A stretch of DNA of 55,131 nt from Pseudomonadales bacterium. Lineage in GTDB: Bacteria > Pseudomonadota > Gammaproteobacteria > Pseudomonadales > Azotimanducaceae. The notes beneath the pieces were generated by a model. It was not told the DNA's origin. It searched no databases and saw only the letters and a program-made list of their open reading frames with translations. The stretch is taken from the NCBI GenBank assembly GCA_016779565.1, contig JADHNJ010000012.1:1-55131 (forward strand), written 5' to 3'. Shown piece by piece: positions 19,994-29,501 of this stretch. Made by a program: the position numbers and the translations under genes. Position 1 is the first letter of the stretch. Every line of letters begins with the position of its first letter.

Positions 19994-20965
19994 ATGAAAG
20001 GCGTCATCCTAGATGCTATGAGCCTTGGGCCCGACCCAGATCTTACGCCGGTCACCAGGTTACTCGATGACTGGCGCATTTTCATGGCGACCAACCGAGA
20101 TCAACTTACTGACCATCTGCTCGATGCTGACATCGTACTGACCAACAAAGTTCAGCTGCCTCGCGGTGTGTTACAAAATCATCAGAAAATCAAGCTCATC
20201 AGTCTAATGGCAACCGGTACAAACAATGTTGATCTCACGGCGGCCACCGACTTTAACATCGTCGTTTCAAATGCAGTGGGCTATGCAACACCGTCGGTCT
20301 CGCAGCATACTTTTGCCCTACTGCTCAACCTCGTGACTCAGCAGCCGAACTATCTTTTAGATACACAACAAGGTCGATGGCAGCAGAGCCCGGTATTTTG
20401 TCGGCTCGACCATCCTATTACCGAACTCTCCGGCAAAACTATGGGAATTATTGGTTGGGGGACCCTCGGTCAAGCGGTTGGCGCGCTGGCGCAGGCATTT
20501 GGTATGAACGTGATAGCGGCGCACTCTCAAGGGTCGACGGGGGATCAAAAAACGGCCGCCGCGGTAGATCGACACCCACTTGAAAAATTACTAAAGCTAT
20601 CCGACGTCGTGTCACTGCATTGCCCGCTCACCGCGAATAACCACCATCTGATCAATTCTGAAACCTTGTCTCTTATGAAACCTGGTGCTTTTTTCATCAA
20701 TACTGCCAGGGGCGGTCTTGTTGACTCAACGGCGCTGTTGTCGGCACTTGATTCAGGACAAATCGCAGGCGCAGCCATTGACGTCCTAACCGAGGAACCG
20801 CCGCGATACGACGACCCGCTTTTTACAGAACCAAGACCGAACCTATTAATCACGCCACACAACGCTTGGGGTGCGATTGAAGCTAGGCAACGGTTGATTC
20901 AGCAAATGGCGGAAAATATCGAACGCTTTTGTCAAGGTTCGCCCGTTAGAGTTGTTAACGCATGA
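19994..20965 (+). CDS. D-2-hydroxyacid dehydrogenase, hydroxypyruvate reductase-like
   Basis: This NAD(P)-dependent oxidoreductase of the D-isomer-specific 2-hydroxyacid dehydrogenase family has 323 residues. It has the Rossmann motif GWGTLGQAVGALAQAFG, the conserved arginine region NTARGGLVD, the glutamate in DVLTEEPP and the catalytic histidine in LITPHNAWGA. The pattern resembles glycerate dehydrogenase/hydroxypyruvate reductase (HprA), but substrate cannot be fixed from sequence alone. Its last 11 bases overlap the end of the convergent VWA gene. Confidence 0.85.
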   Translation: MKGVILDAMSLGPDPDLTPVTRLLDDWRIFMATNRDQLTDHLLDADIVLTNKVQLPRGVLQNHQKIKLISLMATGTNNVDLTAATDFNIVVSNAVGYATPSVSQHTFALLLNLVTQQPNYLLDTQQGRWQQSPVFCRLDHPITELSGKTMGIIGWGTLGQAVGALAQAFGMNVIAAHSQGSTGDQKTAAAVDRHPLEKLLKLSDVVSLHCPLTANNHHLINSETLSLMKPGAFFINTARGGLVDSTALLSALDSGQIAGAAIDVLTEEPPRYDDPLFTEPRPNLLITPHNAWGAIEARQRLIQQMAENIERFCQGSPVRVVNA

Positions 20966-22409
20966 GTGCTTGGGAGGCATCCGCCAGACCCGCATGAGTC
21001 AATGAATACATGCGATCTGCAAAAGTTTCTTTGATGAGCGTAATGCTGCTAGACCCAGCCCAGGTCTCGGTTGGAAGCGGGTTCAACCAAGCCACATGTC
21101 TGCAACGCTGCTCTACTCGCTGCAACCACTCTAACCCCGTGATTGCATTAAAATGCGTGAGACTACCCCCTACTTCTAGTAATTCTTGCAGCCCCATCTG
21201 CCCATCGCCGACAACCACGATACGAGTATCTCGGTCCAGCTTGGCGAGAAAATCCATGGTCGCTATTCTTAAGGGTGATGGTGCCCCTGCGGAGGCCATC
21301 GGCGCGAGCTCAGCGTATATACAGTTATGAAAGGTCAGCGCCGTCAATGAGCGGAGCTCGCTCTTCACTGCAGTAAATAATTGATGGCAAAGCTCGGCAT
21401 GGGCCTCCATGGACCCACCGCTATCAAGCAACAAAACCAGCTTCAGACCATTTACCCTAGATGGCTGCATTCGAATGTCCAACCAACCGCCGTTCGTTGC
21501 CGTGGCTTTTAGCGTACTGCTTAGATCCAACTCTTCCGTTTGCGCGGCTCTCACCCATTGACGCAACCGTCTGATCGCCATCCGCATCGACCTAACGCCC
21601 AAACGCGCATCATCCTCTAGGCCATCGAATTGATCCATTAACGCCACCTTGGCTGCAGTGCTGAATCGTTGGGCGGTAACTTGACTACGAACACCGGTTA
21701 CCCTTGGCAAAGTTTCGGCAAAGCCCTGCCCCAACTGGTCTGAAGCGCCGACACCGGCCTCACCGCCTTGACCCTTTTGCCCAGGTTCGTCCGATTCCCC
21801 TCCATGATCTTCATCGAGCTCGTCGCTTGGATACGGTTCTTCGGATCGCAAACCAGGCGAGTTTCCTTGAACCAAGTTGCTCTGGTTATCCCCGGCCACT
21901 GGCTCTGGTAACCCATTGGATCCCTGCATGGGATCATCGGCTGCGACATCGAATTCTCCCTCAGCATCTGGCTCAAACTTATGTTCGCGCCAGGGATGCT
22001 GCCGAATACCTAGATCTTTCGGCAGCAGCGATCCATCGAGCCCCATGTTTTCAAAGCCTATTTTTTCAGCTGCGACCAATTCCACATACCTTCTAAGATC
22101 CGCCTCGAGGACTTGCCTCGCCTCAAAGGTGGCTCGGTGAGAGCCTAAGACTTCTAACAAAGCAGCTTGCAGCGCCTCGTCTAGAAAAACACCCTCACTT
22201 CGAGGGTCTAGGGCCAACCAAGCTTCAAAGGCACGATCAAACTGACTGAAATGCCGCTCGTGCTTAACAAGACACAATTGTGCAAGCCCATACAGCCCCT
22301 CCGGGTTAGTCACAACCAGATTCGCTTTGAGAGCGCCCATAAAATCCAGCCATTCGCCTATGGAAACCGGAATCTTATGCAGTCTCAGCAACGTCAATAA
22401 CTGCAGCAT
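20955..22409 (-). CDS. CoxE-like VWA domain protein
   Basis: This cytoplasmic protein of 484 residues has an N-terminal helical region (LRLHKIPVSIGEWLDFMGAL), an acidic, Gly/Glu/Asp-rich linker (about residues 145-235) and a C-terminal von Willebrand A-like domain. The metal-binding site reads DSGGSM, not canonical DxSxS, as is common in this CoxE-like branch. Relatives usually act with a MoxR-type AAA ATPase in protein or cofactor maturation, but no such ATPase lies next to it here. It overlaps the end of the preceding dehydrogenase gene by 11 bases and diverges from the secretion ATPase. Confidence 0.8.
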   Translation of the reverse strand: MLQLLTLLRLHKIPVSIGEWLDFMGALKANLVVTNPEGLYGLAQLCLVKHERHFSQFDRAFEAWLALDPRSEGVFLDEALQAALLEVLGSHRATFEARQVLEADLRRYVELVAAEKIGFENMGLDGSLLPKDLGIRQHPWREHKFEPDAEGEFDVAADDPMQGSNGLPEPVAGDNQSNLVQGNSPGLRSEEPYPSDELDEDHGGESDEPGQKGQGGEAGVGASDQLGQGFAETLPRVTGVRSQVTAQRFSTAAKVALMDQFDGLEDDARLGVRSMRMAIRRLRQWVRAAQTEELDLSSTLKATATNGGWLDIRMQPSRVNGLKLVLLLDSGGSMEAHAELCHQLFTAVKSELRSLTALTFHNCIYAELAPMASAGAPSPLRIATMDFLAKLDRDTRIVVVGDGQMGLQELLEVGGSLTHFNAITGLEWLQRVEQRCRHVAWLNPLPTETWAGSSSITLIKETFADRMYSLTHAGLADASQALMR

Positions 22410-22508
22410 AAAATGCTAGCGCGAGGATTGTTTATCAACTTATTCAAAAAACCATAAGGCCTGTAGAGGTAGGCAAAGTAGTGTAGCAGAGTCGTTATTA
22501 CCAAGTGC

Positions 22509-22527
22509 TATACTGCTGACATGTCAG
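22509..22527 (+). promoter_or_regulatory. -10-like box and palindrome over the secretion ATPase start
   Basis: TATACT (22509-22514) would place a transcription start almost at the ATG (22521), and no Shine-Dalgarno sequence is visible. A leaderless message is therefore possible. The perfect 12-base palindrome CTGACATGTCAG (22516-22527) spans the start codon and could be an operator. No good -35 box is seen at 16-18 bases. Confidence 0.4.
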
Positions 22528-24641
22528 AAACGAAAGAACAGCTTGAGTCATCGCACACGCTGGTACTTACCCATGCAGTCAGCGAATTATGCCGACTTGC
22601 CGGCCGTGCGATATCAGAAAATGCGCTATTTGCGGGCCTACCTTCTGAGAATCTGTCACCGCTCGACCTCGTCTTTCGGGCCGCAGCAAGAGCGGGAATA
22701 AGGCTTGCCATAGAGGTTGCAACGCCTCCCTCAATCAATGCACTTCAAGGCCCGGCCCTCTTGATTTCGGCGAATGGCCGCGCCTTCGTCATTGCCGAAG
22801 CCACCGATCACCAGCTCATGGTTGTCACATCAAGCACTCAAGAGGCGACATCAATCAGCAAAGCAGCAATGATTGACGAGGCGCCACAGAAGATTCTTCG
22901 GATTGAACACATCGAGCGTGACCGTTCTGCAGAAACCAAAGCCAATAGCCACTGGTTTTGGTCAATCATCAAAGGCGCAAGACGGCTTTATGCTGAGGTT
23001 TTGCTGTCGTCCCTGTTGACCAATGTATTCGCACTGGCTACGCCTTTGTTTATTATGAATGTCTACGATAGGGTTGTACCCAATCAGGCTACTAGCACGC
23101 TCTGGGTCCTAGCTTCGGGTATCGCCGTGGTCTTTGTCTTCGATTTTCTGATGAAATCCATCCGCGGCTACTTTCTGGACGTGGCTGGGAAACGGGCCGA
23201 CATCGCCCTCTCGTCATCTACTTTTGAACACGTGCTAAATATGAAAATGCAAGCGCATCCCAAGCGCGTAGGCAGTTTTGCGAACCAATTACAGGAATTT
23301 GACCAGTTTAGAGAGTTCTTTACCTCTACGACTTTGCTTACGTTGATCGATCTGCCCTTTGTCCTACTGTTTATCGGCCTAATCTTTATGATCGCCGGTC
23401 CAATTGGATTCATTCCAGCGATAGTCTTGCCCGTGGTCGTGATCATCAGTTATCTAGCTCAACGCCAACTGCGCCCGCTTGTTCAAGATATTTTTGCAGA
23501 ATCTGCAAGAAAAACCGCTTTACTGGTTGAGACACTGCACGCTTTAGAAGCGATTAAAGCCAGCCAAGCTGAAGCAGAAATGCAGGCAAGATGGGAATCA
23601 ACGCAGTCCACGCTCGCTGATCTTGGGCTACGATCAAGACTCGGCTCACTCACGACTTTAAACTTGATTCAATTCATTGGCCAAGCTGCCACAGTGTGTC
23701 TGGTTATTGCTGGCGTTTATGCGATTCAGCAAGGTGATTTGACCATAGGCGGCTTAATCGCCTGCACGATTTTGACCGGGCGCGCTCTAGCACCCATGAA
23801 TCAGGTGGCCAATATTCTTACCCGTTACCAACATGCCCTGGCAGCTTACGGCACCATTGATCGTTTGATGGCAATCCCTGGTGAGCGAGACTATAAAAAC
23901 CAATTTTTACATCGAGCCGACATTAAAGCTGCTGTGACCTTCAAGCAGGTCGCATTTAGCTACCCCGAACAAACCACCCCTGCCTTAGATGGCATCAGTT
24001 TCTCTATAGCTGCTGGTGAGAAGGTCGCGATTATCGGGCCAACAGGCTCTGGTAAAAGCACGATTCATAGATTGCTCACAAAACTTTATTTACCGAGTAG
24101 CGGGAATATCTATATTGATCAAACAGATATGCTGCAAATCGACCCAGTTGATCTCAGACGACACATCAGTTATCTCCCTCAGGAGCCGACACTCCTCGCC
24201 GGAAGCGTTCGAGACAATCTTCGCCTTGGACTGCGTTCGGCTAGCGATGAAGCAATCCTCGCCGCTGCGGATATCGCAGGCATCAAAACCTTTTTCGATC
24301 AACACCCCCAAGGCTTCGATTTTCAAATTGGTGAGCGTGGCGCTTATCTATCCGGCGGACAAAGACAAGGAATCGCCATCGCTAGAGCACTCATTAATCA
24401 GGGGAACATGGTTCTTCTCGATGAACCCAGTAACGCTATGGATAGACAATCTGAACAACGGCTGATCAAATCCTTAAACAGCCATTGCCAGGACCGAACG
24501 TTAATACTGGTCACCCACCGAATGGATTTACTCAGCCTGGTCGATCGCGTAATTGTCCTCCGTAATGGAAAAATCGTGATTGATGGTGCAACCCAGGCCG
24601 TTCTGCAGCAGCTCACGAGCGCCAGTGGAATGCAATCATGA
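22521..24641 (+). CDS. Type I secretion ABC transporter ATPase, LapB-like
   Basis: The 706-residue inner-membrane protein is an ABC exporter of the type I secretion class. Residues 1-130 form a C39-like domain that lacks the catalytic cysteine, as in LapB-type exporters that recognise but do not cleave their substrate. Membrane segments run from about 155 to 440. The nucleotide-binding domain has Walker A GPTGSGKST (506-514), signature LSGGQRQ (610-616) and Walker B VLLDEPS (631-637). The downstream adaptor overlaps it as ATGA. No outer-membrane TolC-like partner, large repeat adhesin or RTX protein is in the window, so the cargo is unknown. Confidence 0.9.
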   Translation: MSETKEQLESSHTLVLTHAVSELCRLAGRAISENALFAGLPSENLSPLDLVFRAAARAGIRLAIEVATPPSINALQGPALLISANGRAFVIAEATDHQLMVVTSSTQEATSISKAAMIDEAPQKILRIEHIERDRSAETKANSHWFWSIIKGARRLYAEVLLSSLLTNVFALATPLFIMNVYDRVVPNQATSTLWVLASGIAVVFVFDFLMKSIRGYFLDVAGKRADIALSSSTFEHVLNMKMQAHPKRVGSFANQLQEFDQFREFFTSTTLLTLIDLPFVLLFIGLIFMIAGPIGFIPAIVLPVVVIISYLAQRQLRPLVQDIFAESARKTALLVETLHALEAIKASQAEAEMQARWESTQSTLADLGLRSRLGSLTTLNLIQFIGQAATVCLVIAGVYAIQQGDLTIGGLIACTILTGRALAPMNQVANILTRYQHALAAYGTIDRLMAIPGERDYKNQFLHRADIKAAVTFKQVAFSYPEQTTPALDGISFSIAAGEKVAIIGPTGSGKSTIHRLLTKLYLPSSGNIYIDQTDMLQIDPVDLRRHISYLPQEPTLLAGSVRDNLRLGLRSASDEAILAAADIAGIKTFFDQHPQGFDFQIGERGAYLSGGQRQGIAIARALINQGNMVLLDEPSNAMDRQSEQRLIKSLNSHCQDRTLILVTHRMDLLSLVDRVIVLRNGKIVIDGATQAVLQQLTSASGMQS

Positions 24642-25936
24642 ACACCGCCCCATACACCCAGAAAAGTTCATTAAATCCAGTACTCGGACTCAGTCATTTG
24701 TCTCTTTGGGCCACGGCTACCTTTACACTCATTGGGATCGTTTGGGCCAATTTTGCCAGCCTGGAGGAAATCGCTCGCGCCGAGGGCCGGGTCATCCCCT
24801 CAAGCCAAACCCAAATTGTGCAGAATCTTGAGGGCGGCATTTTAAGGAGAATACTGGTTGCTGAGGGCGAACGCGTCGCCCAGGGGCAGGTATTGTTGCA
24901 AATCGATGACACGCGATTCGCATCTACCCTTAATGAGAGCAAGGCGGCGGCAACGGCACTGAAGTTTAGAATTCTCAGACTCGAATCAGAAATCGCTGGA
25001 ACCACTATGAAAGCGCCTCTCGACCTCACTGACATCGAGCGACAATCATTTGAAGACGAAGCTGCATTGTACCAATCCCGACAGGAGGAACTCTCTAGCA
25101 GTCTGGGCATTTTATCCCAACAGCTAAACCAGCACCGCCAAACCTTAGAAGAGCTCAAACGAGAAACCCAAAAACTAGAACAAGCGGCTGACTATGCTCG
25201 TCAAGAGTTGGCCATGACTGCGCCTCTTGTAGATACTGGCGCCGTATCCAAGGTCGAACTAATCCGGCTCAAAGCAGCGGTCAATGAGGCTGAGGGGCGG
25301 CTGGCCGGTATAAAGCTTAAGTTACCGAATCAAACCTCTGTGATTGTTGAGGCGGAGGAGAAGTTAGCAGAGCGTCGGCAACAATTCCTATCGACCGCCC
25401 AACTAGACCTTACCGAAGCACGCGCTGCCTTGGACCGACTCACCTTCTCAAGTGTTGCTTTGGTCGACCGCGTGGCCCGTACTGAAGTCCGTTCTCCTGT
25501 TGACGGCATCGTTAACCAATTGATGATTACCTCACCCAACGCGGTGATTCAGCCGGGTATGGACTTGCTCGAAATTGTGCCTTTAAACGATAGTCTCCTG
25601 ATCAGCGCAAAAGTAAGACCTGTGGACATCGCCTTTATCCGCCCAGGCCAAGCGGCAACCGTTAAAATTTCAGCCTATGATTTTGCGATTTATGGCGGCC
25701 TTGAGGCTACTCTGGAACAGATCAGCGCTGATACCTTGATCGATGAAACTGGCGAATATTTTTTCCAAATTAGTGTCAGAACCACCAAGAATCACTTAGG
25801 TCCCGAATCCAATCCTCTGCCGATTATCCCGGGGATGATGGCTACCGTCGATATTACCACTGGCCAAAAAACGGTGATGGATTACCTACTAAAACCCTTG
25901 AAGCGAGCTACAGCGACGGCTCTTACCGAACGGTAA
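24638..25936 (+). CDS. Type I secretion membrane fusion protein, HlyD/LapC family
   Basis: This periplasmic adaptor (432 residues) links the ABC exporter to an outer-membrane channel. It has one N-terminal membrane helix (about 19-39), the HlyD signature region EGRVIPSSQTQIVQNLEGGILRR cut by a lipoyl half-motif, a long coiled-coil hairpin (roughly 90-250) rich in Glu, Gln and Leu, and a C-terminal barrel with VRSPVDGIVNQL. It is translationally coupled to the ATPase by a 4-base overlap and ends 3 bases from the end of the convergent enoyl-CoA hydratase gene. Confidence 0.9.
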   Translation: MNTAPYTQKSSLNPVLGLSHLSLWATATFTLIGIVWANFASLEEIARAEGRVIPSSQTQIVQNLEGGILRRILVAEGERVAQGQVLLQIDDTRFASTLNESKAAATALKFRILRLESEIAGTTMKAPLDLTDIERQSFEDEAALYQSRQEELSSSLGILSQQLNQHRQTLEELKRETQKLEQAADYARQELAMTAPLVDTGAVSKVELIRLKAAVNEAEGRLAGIKLKLPNQTSVIVEAEEKLAERRQQFLSTAQLDLTEARAALDRLTFSSVALVDRVARTEVRSPVDGIVNQLMITSPNAVIQPGMDLLEIVPLNDSLLISAKVRPVDIAFIRPGQAATVKISAYDFAIYGGLEATLEQISADTLIDETGEYFFQISVRTTKNHLGPESNPLPIIPGMMATVDITTGQKTVMDYLLKPLKRATATALTER

Positions 25937-25939
25937 AGG

Positions 25940-26734
25940 TTAAACGCCTTTAAAATTCGGCGTGCGTTTTTCTTTAAAAGCTCGGCGACCTTCTTTGTAA
26001 TCCTGACTATTAAAACAAGCATCAATCAATTCTTGAATCGCTTTTGGATCTTGGTCTTTATCTGGGCGCAGAACTGCACGAATCGTCTCTCTAGCGGCAT
26101 GAACCGTCAACGGCGCATTTGCTGCAACCCGCATCGCGTAGGCTGTTACCTCAGCCTGCAGCCGTTCTGAGGGAACGACAAAATTGATCAAGCCCATCTG
26201 ATAGGCTTCAGCCGCTTCAAAGAATCGGGCAGAGATCATAATATCTCGAGCATTCGCTGGACCCACGAGATCAACCAGAGCCTTAATGCCTGCCTTTTCG
26301 TAGCCAAGTCCCAACCGAGCAGCAGGAATGCCAAAAGTGGATTCGGGCGTCGCAAATCTCACATCAGCGTTTAGCGCTGTCGCTAAACCGCCGCCAATAC
26401 AATAGCCCTGTATCATTGCAATCATCGGTTTGCGGATACCTGCAAGCCATCGGTTGGCGTGACCGGCAACCGCTCCATAACTTTCTCGCTGAGCAGCATC
26501 TGCGCGCTTGGTATCAAACTCAGAGATATCGGCACCCGATACGAAAGCTTTGCCGCCTGCACCACGCAGAACCACAACACGCACCTCGCTTGCTTGATCG
26601 AAAGCCTCTAAGATCTCGCCCAAGGCTTGCCACATCTCTAGGGAAATCGCATTTCGTTTCTCAGGTTGATTAAAGGTTACCCAGCCAATGCCGTCGCCTA
26701 TCTCGGCCTGCATCTTATCGGTTCGTAGATTCAT
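25940..26734 (-). CDS. Enoyl-CoA hydratase/isomerase family protein
   Basis: This crotonase-fold protein of 264 residues probably acts on an acyl-CoA thioester. The oxyanion-hole segments are GKAFVSGADISEF and MIQGYCIGGGLATALNADVRFA, and a conserved FGIPAARLGLGYE follows. Substrate is not predictable; family members hydrate enoyl-CoA, isomerise double bonds or open rings. It lies 43 bases after the family III CoA-transferase gene, at the end of a long minus-strand run, so the two may act on the same CoA ester. Confidence 0.88.
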   Translation of the reverse strand: MNLRTDKMQAEIGDGIGWVTFNQPEKRNAISLEMWQALGEILEAFDQASEVRVVVLRGAGGKAFVSGADISEFDTKRADAAQRESYGAVAGHANRWLAGIRKPMIAMIQGYCIGGGLATALNADVRFATPESTFGIPAARLGLGYEKAGIKALVDLVGPANARDIMISARFFEAAEAYQMGLINFVVPSERLQAEVTAYAMRVAANAPLTVHAARETIRAVLRPDKDQDPKAIQELIDACFNSQDYKEGRRAFKEKRTPNFKGV

Positions 26735-26777
26735 CTGATCTCCTCGGCATGCTCATTCGGCGCTTCAACGCGTCGAT

Positions 26778-27956
26778 CTAAATAACACCGTTATCCTTTA
26801 ATACCCTCAGCTCGTCTGGAGTGAGCCCCAATCCGCCATAAACCTCATCATTGTGCTGCCCCAAATCCGGCGCGGGCTTAACGACCTTTCTAGCCTCGTC
26901 GTGACGAGACAAATTAATTGGACTCCTTATCAGCCCTATATCACCAAGGCTAGGATGAGAGACAGACCGTACCATGCCAATATGTTGCGCTTGGGGATCT
27001 TCAAAAGCCTCTGGTATCGAGTAAATTGGACCACAAGGACAACCCACCTCATTCAACAACGCTACCAGTGCCTGGCTCTTAAAAGTTTGAGTCTTGAGGT
27101 TAATCGTTTGATTTAATTCTGCTCGGTAGCGCCGGCGTCCTGCACTGGAGCGAAACCTGGGGTCGTCAAGTAATTCTGTAATAGCCAGCGCTTCACAAAA
27201 TGCCTTAAACATTCGGCCGGTGCTGGCAGCCACATTGACCAAACCATCGGATGTTTTAAACACACCCATCGGAGAGAAAGTGGGGTGGTCGTTACCTTCC
27301 CGGGTCGGTTCTTCTCCCGACATGGTGTATCGAGCGGCTTGAAAATCCAGCTTACTGAGCATGGCTTCTAACAAGCTGGTGTGGACCCATTGCCCCTTAC
27401 CCGTTTTAGCGCGTTCTAAAAGTGCTAACAAAATACCTTGCCCTAAAAACATTCCGGCTGAGGTATCACTGATTGCAATTCCCGTTCTCATGGGAGGTCC
27501 ATCTCGCGCGCCAGTTAAACTCATTAAGCCACTGGTTCCCTGCACAATCTGATCAACCCCTGGACGATCCTTGTAGGGACCCGTCTGGCCGAAACCGCTG
27601 ATACTGGCATAAATCAATTCTGGTCGGTGCCGCTGGAGCGTTGGATAATCGATCGCAAGCCGATGTTTCACTTCGGCTCGAAAATTCTCGACCAATATGT
27701 CTGCGGTTGCGATCAGCTTTAAAAAGATTGCGTAGCCCGCCGAGGTCTTAAGGTCTAGGGTGACACCGCGCTTATTTCGATGAAGGTTCTGCGCATCAGA
27801 ACCCAATCTTTGACCGGTTACATCTTGCGCGCCAAGCTTTCCAGGCGGTTCTACTCGAATAACATCTGCACCCCAGTCAGCCAGCATTCTAACGGCGACT
27901 GGACCGGCTCGCGCAACCGTCAGGTCAACAACCCTAGTACCTTCGAGAGGCAACAT
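26778..27956 (-). CDS. Family III CoA-transferase (CaiB/BaiF)
   Basis: The 392-residue protein belongs to the CaiB/BaiF/Frc family, which moves CoA between carboxylic acids in the cytoplasm. The N-terminus LEGTRVVDLTVARAGPVAVRMLADWGADVIRVE is typical, and the likely catalytic aspartate is in GVDQIVQGTSGLMSLTG. Substrate is unknown. It starts 8 bases after the DUF3014 gene and precedes an enoyl-CoA hydratase, so a small acyl-CoA activation/hydration unit is plausible. Confidence 0.9.
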   Translation of the reverse strand: MLPLEGTRVVDLTVARAGPVAVRMLADWGADVIRVEPPGKLGAQDVTGQRLGSDAQNLHRNKRGVTLDLKTSAGYAIFLKLIATADILVENFRAEVKHRLAIDYPTLQRHRPELIYASISGFGQTGPYKDRPGVDQIVQGTSGLMSLTGARDGPPMRTGIAISDTSAGMFLGQGILLALLERAKTGKGQWVHTSLLEAMLSKLDFQAARYTMSGEEPTREGNDHPTFSPMGVFKTSDGLVNVAASTGRMFKAFCEALAITELLDDPRFRSSAGRRRYRAELNQTINLKTQTFKSQALVALLNEVGCPCGPIYSIPEAFEDPQAQHIGMVRSVSHPSLGDIGLIRSPINLSRHDEARKVVKPAPDLGQHNDEVYGGLGLTPDELRVLKDNGVI

Positions 27957-27964
27957 CTCAAGCG

Positions 27965-28837
<873 letters not shown>

Positions 28838-28892
28838 TCATTTTTATTAAAAGAAAAGAATTATTGGTAATTTCCACTATACTTCCATGATG

Positions 28893-29501
28893 TCAGCCAT
28901 CTAGCGCTAACAAGACTTCTAGAAGCCTTGTCCCTGCCCCCAGAGGCGTTCTCGACCAAGCGACGATCCCATCTTCATGGCCTGCCATCGCGATCAAACC
29001 CTCGTTACCGATCGATTCAGTCATTTGCTTTAAGGTATTTGCCATGTCCACAGTCCCGTAGGGCACCCTGTCCGAGGTCTCAGGCAAACCAAGAACCTTA
29101 CGAGCCTGCCACAAAGCTGGGCTGTGAACATGAAAAACGGCGCCAATCTCAGTATTGGCCTCATAAATCGCCGCGTGGGTTAGAGATTCGGACGACGGCC
29201 TCAGAGCGCCCATTGCTTTCAACCAGTTGCGCTTAAGCGACCAATCGGACACCAAGACAAACTGCGTCGACTCCAACGATGGCAATCCCCCTGTCTGTGA
29301 TGCGGTAATCAAAAACCCCTGATCACAGCGGCCACTGATATTCCCAAAACCAAAGCCTTCGTACCTTTCGGGACATTCCCCGACTAACTCATAATGATGC
29401 AACACCTGCCGCCACAGCAATAACTCAGGGTCGACCGCAGGTATTATGGCCGTTTCGCTAAAAGCATAGTCAAACTTGATCACCCCTTCAGTTTCAGTCA
29501 A
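28893..29501 (-). CDS. Class II aldolase/adducin family protein, MtnB- or Ald2-like
   Basis: The 202-residue protein has the metal-dependent class II aldolase fold: FGNISGR, a likely catalytic glutamate in SSESLTH (E105), zinc ligands HVH (H124, H126) and a third histidine in GHEDGIVAW (H175). Its ATG lies inside the end of mtnA (8-base overlap), so it should use the MtnA product, 5-methylthioribulose 1-phosphate, or the 5-deoxy analogue. It could be the dehydratase MtnB of methionine salvage, or an aldolase that splits this product to DHAP and an aldehyde. No mtnC, mtnD or mtnK is nearby. Fold is clear; reaction is inferred. Confidence 0.8.
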   Translation of the reverse strand: MTETEGVIKFDYAFSETAIIPAVDPELLLWRQVLHHYELVGECPERYEGFGFGNISGRCDQGFLITASQTGGLPSLESTQFVLVSDWSLKRNWLKAMGALRPSSESLTHAAIYEANTEIGAVFHVHSPALWQARKVLGLPETSDRVPYGTVDMANTLKQMTESIGNEGLIAMAGHEDGIVAWSRTPLGAGTRLLEVLLALDG

